A stretch of 64,000 bases of DNA, taken from positions 17,675,501 to 17,739,500 of the forward strand of contig CM044877.1 of assembly GCA_024500155.1 (NCBI GenBank), written 5' to 3'. How positions within the stretch are numbered: the first letter of the stretch is position 1; each line of letters begins with the position of its first letter. This document shows, one piece after another, positions 10,298 through 22,447 of the stretch. Made by a program: the position numbers and the translations under genes. Under the pieces are notes generated by a model that worked only from the letters and a program-made list of their open reading frames with translations, was not told the DNA's origin and ran no database searches. This DNA comes from Chenopodium formosanum. Lineage: Eukaryota > Streptophyta > Magnoliopsida > Caryophyllales > Amaranthaceae.

Positions 10298-12286
10298 TTA
10301 TTTAGGTGATACTAGTAGTACTCCAACGCCACATCCCTTTTGGTTTGAGGCTCCGTCGAAATACATGGTCCAAGTATCATCTTCAGTGACCATTAAGTCT
10401 TCATCTAGAAATTCATTGTCTTGTATTGGCGTCGAGTCTTCTATTGGAAAGTCTGCTAGAAAGTCTGACACCACGGATCCTTTAATAGCTTTTTGTGGCA
10501 TAAACCTTACATCGAACTGGGCTAGATTGACTATCCATCTTGATATGCGTCCATTGAGTGTAGATTTCTCGAACAGATACTTGAGTGGATCTAATCGGGA
10601 GACTACAAAAACGGTATGCACCAACATGTAATGTCTTAACTTAGTTGTGGCCCACACCAAGGTGAGGCACAATTTCTCGAGCGGTGTATAGTGTGTTTCG
10701 TATTTGAGCATCTTTTTACTTAGGTAATAGATTGCGTTCTCTTTGCCTTCTACTTCTTGTGCTAGAATGGCTCCCATTGTCTCTTTGGTAACCGTCAAAT
10801 ATAACCTAAGAGGTATTCCGAGAAGTGCTGGCGCTAATACGGGAGGATTTGCGAGATAGGCTTTGATCTTTTCAAAGGCTTTTTGACACTCGTCATCCCA
10901 TATTACTGGTACATTCTTCTTGAGCTTCTTGAAGATTGGTTCACATATCGTCGTCAGTTTTGATATGAACCTACTTATGTATTGCAACCGGCCAATAAAT
11001 CCTCGAATCTGCTTCTCAGTCTTGGGCGGTGGCATTGACATGATTGCTTTAATCTTGGTTGGATCCACCTCTATTCCTCTAGAGCTTATGACGTATCCCA
11101 AGAGCTTGCCTGAGGTGACTCCAAAAGCACCCTTTGATGGATTCAACCTCATATTATATTTTCTTAGCCTTTCGAAAAATTTCCTTAAGGCTATTTGATG
11201 GCCTGGACGGTCTTTTGATTTTACAATCATGTCGTCGACATATACTTCGACTTCTTTGTGCATCATGTCATGGAGTAAGGCAGTTGCTGCAATTTGGTAA
11301 GTAGCACTCGCGTTTTTTAACCCGAATGGCATTACCGTGTAGCAGTAAGTGCCCCATGGTGTTATAAAGGTTGTTTTCTCCATGTCTTCTTCTGCCATGA
11401 GAATCTGGTTGTAACCCGCGTATCCATCCATGAATGAGAGAAGCGCGTGATTTGCCGTTTTATCTACCAGAATATCGATGTGTGGCAAAGGGAAGTCGTC
11501 CTTTGGACTTGCCTTATTTAGATCTCGATAGTCGACACACATCCTTACCTTTCCGTCTTTCTTCGGAACTGGGACGACGCTGGCGACCCATTCGGGGTAT
11601 TTGGATACCTTAATGAAACCTGCAGTTATTTGTTTTTGAACTTCTTCTTTTATTTTAAGTGCTACGTCGGGTTTCATTCGACGCAACTTTTGTTTTACAG
11701 GTTTCATTCCTGGAATTAGTGGTATAGTGTGTTGAGCTATTTCTCTATTAATGACTGGCATATCTTCATATGACCAAGCAAATACATCGATAAATTCTTT
11801 AAGTAAGTTAATTAAATCGGTTCTTTCTTGTTTATTCAATGTTAATCCAATTTTAACTTCTCTTTTATGAGTTGAATCATTCGAGATGTCAACTATTTCA
11901 GTTTCTTCAATTATCGGTGTTTTATTTTCGAGTGTTTCCATTGCTTTAATAATTTCTTTGTCTTTTTCATCGTTAGCTAAGCAATGCTCGTCATCTTGGG
12001 TTAGGGAAGAACACAAGAAGTAAGGAGAATGAGAAATATTATTATACTCTGAGATCATTACATCAAAGAGTGATATGTCCTCAGGGACTGGATCACTAAC
12101 TATCCTAGGAGAAGAAATAGGAGGGGGAGGTGTCACTATTAAAGACTTAGAAGACTCTAAAGGGAAAGACTCTGACTCAGACTCAGACTCAGACTCAGAC
12201 TCTGACTCTTCAAACATCGATCCCTGCCTGTCGTGATTGATATCTTCCTTCCGCTTGGAGCAGTCACTTTGATAGTCTTGCGCCAC
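10298..12286 (-). pseudogene. pol, 5' half: reverse transcriptase and gypsy RNase H
   Basis: An uninterrupted frame of 662 codons. After an acidic Ser/Glu repeat (from a GACTCA microsatellite at about 12169-12208) come DVFAWSYEDMP, the RT blocks KKDGKVRMCVDYRDLNKA, FMDGYAGYNQI and VMPFGLKNASATYQ, and the catalytic YVDDMIVKS. The connection and gypsy RNase H follow (AILAQEVEGKENAIYYLSKK). RT catalytic Asp residues are intact. The frame ends in a TAA inside the second RNase H. It begins in a different frame from the upstream linker (12157-12850), so there is one frameshift near the microsatellite. Confidence 0.92.
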
Positions 12287-12850
12287 CCTTGTAGTGATCC
12301 TTTAGCTGGAGTAATTAACTTCGAGGGGTCGAAGCTTTCACTTTGTAGGACCTTTTGAATGAGCAAAGAGTTATCTTCTTCATAAGTTGGCTCATTCTTT
12401 TCTCGCCTAAACAGTAATCCCATGACATTAAAGTCAAAGCATGGAGGTGCTTTCTCTTTGTGGACGGGAGTTGGGATTTCATCAGTGAAGTAGCAATCCA
12501 AGAAAACCTCAAATCTCGGTTGTCTTATGCCGTTTACAACAAATGGCTTGGGAAATTCATGGCATGGATAGTCCTCTCCTTCTTTTATAAACTGACCATT
12601 AAGCGTAAGAGGGTATTGATCCATTGGAATTGCTTTCTTTTGAATGCGAGCGTCCCTACGTGCTTTCAACTTGTCCTGGGCTCGCTTGAGATCTTTCCGA
12701 GTCGGTTCAAAACCAAGCCCAAAAGTATCTAACTTAGGGAAGCTAGGCGACTCCAGCAGTTTTGCTATTCCTTTCTTCTTTCCTAAAGTCATCCCAGGAA
12801 AGTGTCCTTGTTTCTTCAGCATGGCGTTAACGGTCATGTTGGAATGGGGG
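12157..12850 (-). pseudogene. pol linker between protease and RT
   Basis: An open frame running from the edge of the solo LTR into the RT region. It contains a G-patch-like stretch (MLKKQGHFPGMTLGKKKGI), often seen between protease and RT in Tat elements, and a conserved spacer. An ATG further upstream at 12957 lies in the inserted LTR and is not a real start. Removing the solo LTR plus one target duplicate (2065 bases) puts this frame directly in phase with the protease frame. Downstream it must shift frame to enter RT. Confidence 0.7.
12169..12208. repeat. GACTCA hexamer microsatellite in pol
   Basis: About seven tandem GACTCA/GACTCT units. In the RT frame they encode Ser-Glu pairs, in the other frame Ser-Leu pairs. 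Unit length is a multiple of three, so growth or loss of units alone does not cause the nearby frameshift. Confidence 0.85.
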
Positions 12851-14910
12851 TGTAGACACCTAAAAATGTCTCCCCAAAACCAAACCCGTTGATGAACACC
12901 TTTCACCACCATTATTGGTCTAGTTGAGTATTTAATCTTTGGAGTGCTTAAATCCATGTTCTATCCAATATATTTCATGAACCAATCCAACTTCTAGCTC
13001 ATTTCCCTAAACCATAACCTATTTTCCACTTTTCGTGTCCACATCGCAAAACTGAGAGAAACTGATTTTATGGGTATAAAATTTTGATCCAATTATTATT
13101 TTTTTGGATAGGACTTTAAATAATCTTTCCAACCATATATCATAATCCCAATTCCGAGCTATAACAAAAAAGATATGAGCAAAACATTAAACTCGGCCCA
13201 AAATCGACACCCTTCTACTAAAACAGTCATATCTTAAAATATAAAAATTATTTTGACCTGATTCCAATTGGGTTGAAAATTAGACTTGATAAGCTTTCCA
13301 ATGATATATTATATTCTTTATTCCGAGTTACGGATCAAAAGTTATGATGATTTTAAAAACGGGTAAAAAACTGGAATTACCGCGCAGTAGCTAAAATGCC
13401 GCGACGCGGTAAGATCTGACGTGGCACGGGAGAAATTCCCGTGACACGGTAATTTGGAGGGAATTTTCATGTTTTTTAGTGCCCCGTGACTTGGCATAAG
13501 TACCGTGACTCGGCGCCATATGCCGTGACACGGTGGACTTTGCCGCGTCACGACGTTTTCTGCCGTGTCACGGTGGGTTGCTGCAGTGTCACGGTGCTTA
13601 AAACTTTCCCGCGTCACGGGGAACTGTGCCGCGACACGGGAATTAGTGCCGTGTCACGGTAGGAATTCCCGTGTCACGATGCCAGTGCTGTGACACGGGA
13701 CAACTCCGTGTTTTTTCCGCGTAATCCCTTCACGCGTTTTTACTCTCGTAGGTCAAATATTTCCCGCGTCACTCTATTTTTCCCCGTGACACGGTAGAGT
13801 CTATCCGTGTCACGGTAGAGTCTGACCGTGTCACGGTACAGTCTGACCGTGTCGCGGTAGCCTTTTTTAGGGTTTTTATCTTTTTAGGGTTCCGTGTGTT
13901 CCCTCTGCACATTTTCCCTATAAATACCCCCCTCCTTTCTGCAGTTCGGGGCAGCAATAATCATTCTCTCTCACCTTGCACCAAAAATCATCCTCTTCTC
14001 TCTCTTTAACCTAATTTCTAGCCTCCTTATTCTTCCATAATAATTCCCCTAAGCACTCGAAGGAGTCTATACTTAACCCGAGGTTCCGTCCTTAAACTAA
14101 GGCGTGAAAGGTACAAATAACTGAGGGTTTGGATCAAATCAATTTTACTTTTTATTTAATTTAATTTTCATTTACTTTATTATTTTTATTGAAGTTACTA
14201 ACAATTTATTCATGATGTAGCAATTTAAAGGAACACGCGAAATGTTAGTAATTAATTAATTTAATTACTTATCTTATTTTATTGCTAACGCTATTATTGT
14301 TGAATTGCTTCCAATATTAATGTTTATTTTATTATATTTATGATCACCATATTGCATGTTTAAAGGGATTATGTAATTGAAAATCACGTCTAATAAGATA
14401 ATTTGGACAACCGGTTTAGGATCCTTTTTTATCTTGTTATTAATTGAAGTGATCACCAATATTTTAGAATAATGTGTGCATTAATATTCAACCAATTTAG
14501 TTAAATAATGGTTTGGAGCGAATTAAATTATTGTTTGTATGCCTTTGAGATCACGGGAATGCTTTTCAATATAAGAATCAAGTAGAGGCCAATACGGGCG
14601 AATGTGACTCCATGACTCACTTCGTACCATCATCCCCAATCCTCCTTTCGTGGTTCCGAACCATATGGAGTTAGTAATCTCATGGATTATGAATGGGGTG
14701 TAACCTTCACGGGTCAATCGTTGCTATCGTTGTCCCTTTATCGTGGTTGCCTTTTATGATCCGTGAACGGTTTACAAGTTCCTTAAAAACTTGTTGGCGG
14801 CTCCCTACTTTGTTTGTCCCTAATCGTAATGTCAATTCCCACTTCCTATGAGTGCCAAGCATATTCACAACATGCTCTTTAACGTAGGCGCACTTCGAGC
14901 GACGCCTACA
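12851..14910 (+). mobile_element. Solo LTR of a Tat-related family inserted in Tat-1 pol
   Basis: It starts TGTAGACACC and ends GACGCCTACA and is flanked on both sides by GGGGG (12846-12850 and 14911-14915), a 5-bp target duplication. No internal region is present. It is distantly similar to the Tat-1 LTR: shared start, the 'GTGAAAGGTACAAATAACTGAGGG' type leader near 14105, and the 'CTTAAAAACTTGTTGGCG' block near 14782. It lies in the opposite orientation. It marks an insertion after Tat-1 integrated, followed by LTR-LTR recombination. Confidence 0.93.
13380..13925 (+). promoter_or_regulatory. Solo-LTR promoter: CCGTGTCACGG cluster upstream of TATA
   Basis: About twenty copies of the palindrome CCGTGWCACGG and one- or two-base variants fill 13380-13860. 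A TATA box, CCTATAAATACCCC, lies at about 13916-13929 on the plus strand. The arrangement equals that of the Tat-1 LTR, but the word is different. Confidence 0.7.
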
Positions 14911-14915
14911 GGGGG

Positions 14916-16423
14916 TCATGGCAAAGAGATGTCCTTTCATCCTCCTGGATTAAGGAGACTTCTTCGTTAAAGCCCTATATGTCTTCATCATCCTCGTCGT
15001 GCTCCACATTAATGATTGGATTTTCTATGGATCTGATTCTCATCGGCGAAGCATCGATGGTGATTGGAATTCCTCCAACTATAGCTTTTACTTGTTGGTG
15101 GAGAGATGAAGGGACAACTTTTAGATCATGAAGCCAAGGGCGTCCCAACAATAAGTTGAACGAAGCTTTGATGTCCACTACTTGGAAAGTAGTAGCATGT
15201 TCTATTGCTCCTGCCGTTACATTTAGGGTAATCTTGCCAAGAGCTTGACGACGAGTATTATCATAGGCTCTTATTCCTTGTGTGGACGGAGTTAAGTATT
15301 CATCCCTTATGCCGAGCATCCTCGCGGTTCTAAGTGGACAGGCATTGATAGCCGATCCATTGTCTACAAGAGTCATAGGAACATTCATCCTTTTGCAGAC
15401 TACCGTGAGGTTTAATGCCTTGTAATGTTTGTCACCTTCTAGGGGTAAATCTTTGTCAGAAAAAGTGATCAAATTAATCGGACTAGGAAGGTCACTTGTG
15501 AGGAAGTTGGCTAGTCCCTCAGGAGTAGTGTCAGAATCTATCCCAATTTTATCCAAGGCGTTCATTATAGCCAACCTATGCTCTCGAGATGTTGCCAGAA
15601 GTTTCCATACATTCATCTCAACTTTTGTCTTCTTAAATTGTTTAACAATGTCGTTGTCTTCGATGATAGGTATGGGAACTTGGTGTACGGTTGGCATAGG
15701 TTGTGTTGAAACGGGAGATTGCATTCTCCCAGATCTTGTGAGGACGACTATTGATGAATCTTCCTCAGCCCAAATGTCATCTGTGGTGTATGGCACAGAA
15801 GGTGAAGGTCCTACCATGTCCTTTGGATAGACATCTTCTTCATCACTGTCCCAAACCCCATTAATGGTTGTATCCTCTTCTAGTTGAACTTGGACCAGTT
15901 TCTTTTCATCAATCATTTTCTGTACCAAATCCTTGAATTTGAAACAGTTTTCTATAGTGTGACCCCCTAATTGATGATACTGACAGTAATATCTATCTGT
16001 CCTTTTTAATGACTCAAATGGTCTCGGTTCGAGAGGTTTGACCTCGCCACTCTCGGAGAGCATTTCGAACATTTGCGCATATGGGATCCCAATTGGAGTG
16101 TAGATTCTATTGCACTTCTTGGGTTTTTCAGTGACTTGTAAGGGAAAGTGCTTTGCCTCATACGTCGTTCTCAATGGTGTGAATTCTCTTTTAGGTTCTT
16201 CTTTTGGAAGTGGAAGCTCATCATATTTCTTATGGAGTTCGTTCATAACTTTGAGAGCTTCACGTAGTAGTTGCGATGCCTCCTTCATAGACATTGTGAG
16301 CAATTGTATATCTTTCTTATTCGCCGGTTCTGGAAGACTATCCTTGACATCGAAAAAGATCTCCTCTTCTTTTTCTATGGCATAGATTTCTTTGACAGGT
16401 TTAATGAAAGAGGAGGGTTCAAC
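14916..16423 (-). pseudogene. Aspartic protease region of Tat-1 (with second knuckle)
   Basis: The open stretch 16303-14975 (442 residues) holds a Cys/His knuckle CQYHQLGGHTIENC near residue 115, then the retropepsin active site LVDNGSAINACPL near residue 310 and the flap/ILG-like block FNLLLGRPWLHD near 380. It is in frame with gag upstream through a TAG at 16424-16426. It ends at a TAG (14975-14977) about 60 bases before the solo-LTR insertion; past that stop the same phase continues to the LTR border and on into the pol linker. Confidence 0.88.
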
Positions 16424-17698
16424 CTAGTTTTCCTCATCAGAGATAGCTAGGGTATGAGCTAGAGGTGCATTGTCAATGCTTGGCTTCCCACTGGCAGGGG
16501 GCAACGATAATTTGTTATTGTCGATTAGGTCTTGGATAGCTTCCTTGAGCTTCCAACAGCTTTCAGTGGAATGACCTTTACCTTGGTGATACTTGCAGTG
16601 TGCATTGGGGTTCCAGTTAACCGACCTCTTCTCAACTGGTGGGTCCCCAAATGGTCCAATGGGGGTTATAAGACCTTTTGCATTTAATCGATTAAATGCG
16701 GTGTCATAACTCATGCCAATAGGAGTGAAATTCCTCCTAAATGGTTTCTTCTATCCTTGGTTGTTCATGGCAAGAACTTCTCCTAAATTGAAGGTGTTAA
16801 CATTATTTGAGTGGGCGGTTTTGGAAGAAGAAGGATTGTCGTTCTTCTTTCCTTTCCAGCCACTATTGGAGTTATTGTTGGCAGCTTTTGACTTTGCCAA
16901 GTCATCTTCAATATTGATCCCAATGTCATAAACGACCTTGAAGGTATGGAGATTATTTTGATATTTAAGATGCTTGGAATATTTTTCTTGGAGATTTTTG
17001 ATAAACAGTCTCACAGACTCTTTTTCACTTGGCACCTCAATCATGTTATCTGAGGTTTCTCTCCATTTGTTAAAGAAAGAGGTGAAGCCTTCATTCTCTT
17101 TCTGTTTGAGGATTTCAAGTTCTCTATGGTCAGTCTCGACTTGAATGTTGCACTTGTACCTATCTACGAAAGCGTTTGCTATAGACTCCCAGGTAGAGGT
17201 CTTTTCTTTCTCGAGAGAAAAGAACCATTGTTGGCAAACGGTGTCGAGAGATAGTGATAAAAGAGAACGAAAGACCTTCTTATCGATACCCTTAATACTC
17301 ATTATGGTTTCGAATGCTCTTAAATGAAAGTAAGGGTTGTAAATTGCTCTGAATTTTGGGATGTCGTTGGCGTTGAACTTCTACGGAAGAAGATCTTTGT
17401 CCACCGAGACCCCTTGTGATGCAAGCTCTTGAAACTTGTAGTCGCTAGACAACTTGCTTAAACTCTCTTGCATGAGGTCCATCTGTTGTTGCTTCACGGG
17501 ATCATCGATCCTAAGTGCGAGAAGCTTCAGTGTCTCAGTCATAGTAGCCAGTTGGTTCTTAAGATCATTGACTTCTTCTTGTGTTGCCATTATAACCTTA
17601 GCTTTTCTCTTGCGAGCTATAGGTTTGTCGAAAAGTTGGACTTGTACGAAGAGGTTATCTTTGATTAATCGTCCTTCCTTTCTTGACCACGCGCTGTA
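16424..17698 (-). pseudogene. gag of Tat-1
   Basis: It is read in one frame from about 17698 (or from the ATG at 17590, MATQEEVNDL) through 16424. The pieces 17590-17381, 17302-16751 and 16714-16424 are in phase and parted only by TAG codons at 17381-17383 and 16751-16753; a third TAG at 16424-16426 ends this part. It contains the Retrotrans_gag core (HLRAFETIM, QQWFFSLEKEK, ENEGFTSFFNKWRETS) and a Cys/His knuckle CKYHQGKGHSTESC near the end. It aligns along its length with the unbroken gag of Tat-3 (61644-62894). The stretch upstream of the ATG is also conserved with Tat-3, so translation may start earlier. Confidence 0.9.
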
Positions 17699-19275
17699 AA
17701 TTAAACCATTTTGCGTTTTAATTACTTGACTCGAATCATCTTGACTTTATGGTTTATTTTAAGGGAAAAAGAAAAAGAAAAGGGTGCATATTTTTGGCAA
17801 AAATAATGTACATAATTTTAGGGAACTAAGTATTATTATTTTTTATTGGAGGATTAATATCCGACTTACCCCTCTAAAAAAATGACGGAAAAAACGCGCA
17901 CATAAGACTCACTTAATCATGGTCAAAGTATGTGTATTGGTGTGTGCGTTAAGTCACTTGAGTGTAAGTGACATGCTTGGATTCTTGTGTAAGACCATGG
18001 GACTTAGTTCCTAAACTCGATCATTGATTCAATTAAATATTATTGACAGCAAAATTAACCGGATTAAATAGAAAACTGATTAATTAGACCCTAAGTGATG
18101 ACTCGACCAATAATCCGAACTGTCGGCCCAGCGACAGGACTGGCGTCACACTGTGGAGATTAGCGCCAGACAACATAGCTGTTGTCAGGCGCTACACTCC
18201 GTAGTGTGGCGCTACAGCTCAGACCTTGGCGCCAATATCGGAGCTTCGGTCTGGGACTGTTTTCGGTGTTATTAATCAACTGGGGTATGCCTAAAGTCGT
18301 ACTAGGTCAATTCCGATTAAAATATTAGACTTTAATGACTCATATTAATTAATTAATTAATTAATTAATTAGGCAAAGTTCTTTAAGTAATTAATTTATT
18401 TAGTCTCAACACAAGTCAACAAACGGTTAAAAGAAACATGGAATATATATGCACAACAAATAATGCACAATTAGTCAAGTAGGCACAATCTGATGCAATG
18501 CGTTCGCAACCTAACCATGGCTCTAGTTCTCTAAAGTTCGGGATATGGTTTAGTAAAAAAGGGTCCATGGTTAATTGTCCGGATGCATCGCGCGGAAGCC
18601 TAAGCGTGAAGGGTTGGCGCGAATGGATGGGACACCGCGAGTTTTAGAAAAAACTCGCTTCCATGGTTTGGTGAATTCAACATCTCGGATGTACCCTTTG
18701 TTGCACGGAGCGTTCAATCGAATAGATGGAGCATGAATTCCCAGAGGGTTATGTCCATATGTAGAACACATATGGGTTTCAGAAAAGTGAGAAAAAATTC
18801 AATCAGGAAGTAGGATCGAGCAAACAATACGAAAAACCGATCGAAATTAGAACGCATATTTCTGGCTCGGTATTGGGGGAAATTGGCGCCAGCAAACAGA
18901 GACTGGCGCCAGCTTTTAACTGTAGCGTCTGGCGCCAATACTGGCGTCTGGCGCTACGACTAAAAGTCTGGCGCCAAGCTCTGGCCCATGACGCTACTTC
19001 TCACATGTCTCGGCAGCTTTCTGTGCTCGATAAAATTTTCCAGTTTCGCGCGGTGTTATTTCAGTCCTAGTTGTGAAAGACGTTTCTCAAATTTCCTACA
19101 TGTAAAATCCTATGTTTTTATCTCATTATGGGTGGTCTTTCCAATGAGATCTTTTTATGCATATGACAATAATGTTAATCAAAATTACGCACATGAAATA
19201 CTTAGAACTTTTCGAGTCTCATCCACTCATTCTAAATCATTGCCGAAACAAATTCAGGAATTAAAATAGAAATCC
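17699..19275. other. 5' untranslated leader of Tat-1 with two GGCGCC clusters
   Basis: Between the primer site and gag. GGCGCC/AGCGCC words cluster at about 18139-18235 and 18882-18990. A TTAA-type microsatellite lies at about 18345-18372; the leader of Tat-3 has the same tract at 61068-61090. No TATA box accompanies these two clusters, so here they may act in RNA (packaging, dimerisation) or as enhancers. I see no conserved ORF. Confidence 0.6.
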
Positions 19276-19293
19276 TCCCCAGCGGAGTCGCCG
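19276..19293 (-). other. Primer-binding site of Tat-1
   Basis: Six bases inside the 5' LTR the minus strand reads CGGCGACTCCGCTGGGGA. The stem-forming part matches the 3' end of plant tRNA-Arg, the primer reported for Ogre elements, except that the first base is C where TGG (pairing with CCA) is expected. Tat-3 keeps TGG. Confidence 0.75.
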
Positions 19294-19299
19294 AAAAAC

Positions 19300-21325
19300 T
19301 GTAGGGAATAAATTTCAAGCCTTAAAATCCCACTAGATTGAACCCCACTGTGATCATACACTAAAGTACGGTGGCGTCCAAAAGGGAAGAAGATAGAGCA
19401 AAAGAGTCGCCAACAAGTTTTTAGGAACTTGTAAACCGTTCACGAGGTGAAGGTTACACCCCTTAACGATCCAAGAGATTGTCAACTCCATAAGGTCTAG
19501 AACCAAATAAGGGTTCGGGGATGAAGGTACAAATCCAACCTAAAAGAGATAGAACCTGCCCTAATAATAGGCCTCTTCTTTATTCTGATCGTATTCATGT
19601 GCGCTTTCTGATTAACATGCAATCAATAGGATTAACCCTAAACCTGTTTAATCTATGTTGGTTGAATATTAATGCACAAATAAACTATTATTGGCGATCA
19701 CTTGAATTATAATCATATTAACCCTAACAAGATTATTAATTATCTTATTAAGCGTGATTACAAGTACCAATTCCCTTTAAACATGCATAAAAGGTGTGAT
19801 CAAGCAATAAATAATAAAATATATCAAGCGACATAATAAATATCAATAATAATTATGAATAATAATAATCATAATAATAAAATAATCATCATCAAAATAA
19901 TAATAATCATGTATTATAACAATTATAATCATAATCATGTTAAAATTAAAGCATAATAAAAATAGCAAGATCCTAGGCATGATACAAACAAGATTAATAA
20001 CAAACCCTAGCATGTCACTAAGCAATAAAAATCAAATCTTTAACCCTAACATGATACTAACAATCATAAATATTAGAGAGAACATAGGAAGTATCATAAC
20101 AATCATGTTTAATATTAAAAATACCCTAGACATGATACTAGGAATATCATAATAACAATGTAAACATGAATTCTACAACATAACATCAATTAAAAACCAT
20201 TAAAGAACTTACTTTGATGCCTCGTACCTCTTTCTAATAACAAAATACACACGTTAGTAATTTCAAGGAAAATATAAACAAAACAATTAAATTAAATAAT
20301 TAAAAGAGAGATTTGGGACCAAACCCTCAGAAATTAAACCTTTCACGTCTAGGGCGGAGGCAACTTCGAATATGGCTAGGTGTTTCTAGATCTTGCGAAT
20401 GCGAAATTTTGTATGGGAAAAGCAAAGTAAGAAAGAATTGAATGAAGAATGCTAATTAAAACTGATTATAGAACTTGTGAATGATGAGAATTGGTGAACG
20501 AATGAATGTAGATGATGAATGAAAACAATTGGTGAATGTAGATGATCGGTGAATGAAAACGGAGTTTTTAATACGATATTTATAGAGAAAATCAGCCAAA
20601 AAGATAAATTAAACAAAACAGAGTCTGACGCTCAGAAAACAGAGGTGGCGCCAACCCTGGCTAGCTGGCGCCAGGCACCACAACTAGCGCCAGGCACCAA
20701 TGGCTAGCGCCAGGCCTGGTTCCAGGCGCCAAGGCCTGGGGTTAGGCGCCAAGCCTGATACCAACGCGTTTTCAAAAATCCGATAAGTTTACCGTACTGG
20801 AGGATAAAATAATATAATTTCCTCGAAAATGCTATTTGATTTTGATTAAAACTCTGAAAAGTCAACAAAAGTCAATTTATCAATGTTAATTGAATTAGGA
20901 ATGAAAAGAACCTTCTAGAAGAATCTAGAAGACTAAAACCATTCCTAATTGCATTAGGAATGATAAATCATATTAGGCCCTCCCCTAGATCATTGGGCCG
21001 TACATAAAGCTCAAACCGGGCCCAATTTGGTAAATTGGCCATAACTTCCTCAATATTTATCGAAATTGGGCTTATAATATATCGTTGGAAAGGTCTTTGC
21101 AAGCCCCATCCAACTACACTACTATTGGACCCATATCATGGACCAAACAAACTGGATTGGCTGTTTTCTTAAAATAAGTTTTCAAAAACAGAGAGAAGAG
21201 AAAAGAAATTAAAACTATCCGCAACACTAAACCTTTCCACACTTTCGTTTCATTCGATTATGATTCGACGCGAAAGGTACTCATCACTGGGTTTGGTTTT
21301 GGGGAGACACAAATGGGTGTCTACA
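19300..21325 (-). repeat. 5' LTR of Tat-1
   Basis: Complete: TGTAGGGAATAAAT at the left end and GGGTGTCTACA at the right end (plus-strand view). It has the TATA box (20574-20588) and GGCGCC cluster (20645-20755). The flank after 21325 belongs to a Copia element. Confidence 0.94.
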
Positions 21326-21695
21326 ATACATAAAACATTTTTATGCATAAATCAATCCGATTACAATTATGAATCATAAAATAAATCGAATTAAATAAAA
21401 ATCAAGCATAAAAATCATATTTTAGGGCTAGGATTTTCGAAAAATACGAAATTTAGGGTGATGGGGTTCGAAAATTTCGAACATATTAGGGCTAAAATTC
21501 GGTCTCTTCATGGCTATTTTGAGCATAATTAAATCATATTTTATAGATTCCAAAAGTTTAATCACATTAAATATAATAATTGAACCATAATTAAATTAAT
21601 TTCTCCCTCTTAATTGATTATAAAATTAACGTGGACATCAAATAATCGTATTATTATGATCTAGCGCGTTCATGCAAGAGGCTAACTGATACCAC
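21326..21695 (-). mobile_element. Copia internal fragment with primer-binding site
   Basis: What is left, on this side of Tat-1, of the leader of a minus-strand Copia element. Next to its LTR the minus strand reads GTGGTATCAGTTAGCC, an initiator-Met tRNA type primer site (TGGTATCAG core). The rest is AT-rich with no ORF. The other half must lie left of the window. Confidence 0.7.
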
Positions 21696-22447
21696 TGTAG
21701 GAGTTTATACGTACTACGCAGCGGAAATAATATGAATCATATTCAATCAAGTACCAATCCCAAGATCATATGCATAACACACAAGACACATAATCATACC
21801 TTTGACACGTGAATTCCACGAAGCTATTCGACAGGCAAATCAGGGAGAGAATAGAGCCCCAAGCGTTGCTCCTCTACTTAGTCCACGAGATTCGAACGAG
21901 CCGTCCACCAATACTAGATTGGTCGAGTGATTGAGGAAAACCGCGATCATCACCTTTATGGACAACCGACCACCGCACGAACCACCACCACCGCGACACA
22001 CCACCGGCGCCTAGGAGGAGGAGAGAGCCGTGAGAGAGAGAGGACTATGAGAGGAGTTGGGTTTCGTGTTTGTTAATTAGGGTTTGATCACACTGATCAG
22101 TTAATTGCATACTGTATTGCAAACCTAGGCACCTAGTCTATTTATAATCTCATTATAATTAGACTAGGGCACGAAGCCCAAAAACCTCTTAATTCCCCTA
22201 CATGGTCGGCCACCTAGAGTGATGAGGCCCATGATGGGCCTCGTCCTCTAATGCTCGATCTAGCCCCTTTGTGTGACCTTATAGGATCCGTACAATTGGG
22301 CTTTGGCCTATTTTACTAGTCCAAAGATTGTTAGTACCTCTAGCTATGGCAAAACGACGACCCAAATGTACGAACTTAATTATCTCCATAATTTGATCCA
22401 TTTATATATCTAGTAATTGCACCCGACAAAGATATAACTCCTTCACA
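21696..22447 (-). repeat. Copia 5' LTR, minus strand
   Basis: The plus strand starts TGTAGGAGTTTATAC next to the primer site and probably ends at AACTCCTTCACA (22447), giving inverted TG..CA ends. A TATA box (ATTTATAA at about 22139-22147, read on the minus strand) is present. The outer border is a best guess from the terminal inverted match. Confidence 0.65.

Larger units (their letters stand above)
1..21325 (-). mobile_element. Tat-1: large Ty3/gypsy (Tat/Ogre-type) LTR retrotransposon, minus strand
   Basis: Two closely similar LTRs of about 2.02 kb (1-2011 and 19300-21325) flank a 17.3 kb internal region. On the minus strand the order is 5' LTR, primer-binding site, gag, protease, RT, RNase H, a second RNase H, integrase, then two genes on the opposite strand, a polypurine tract and the 3' LTR. 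The size, the second RNase H, the tRNA-Arg-like primer site and the antisense ORFs before the 3' LTR fit the Tat clade (Ogre, Retand, Grande-like). The window starts 7 bases inside the left LTR (the TGTAGGG start is seen only at 19300), so the target duplication cannot be checked. Gag-pol has in-frame stops and a frameshift, so the copy is not autonomous now. A 2.06 kb solo LTR inside it adds length. Its right flank is the internal region of a Copia element. Confidence 0.92.

Noticed and set aside
12851..12957. ATG at 12957 as the start of pol
   Set aside because: This ATG and the next 35 codons lie in the inserted solo LTR; the frame only happens to run on into pol.
13380..13860. Regular palindromic repeats that could suggest a CRISPR array
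   Set aside because: Spacing is irregular, words are short (11 bases) and the context is a plant LTR promoter.
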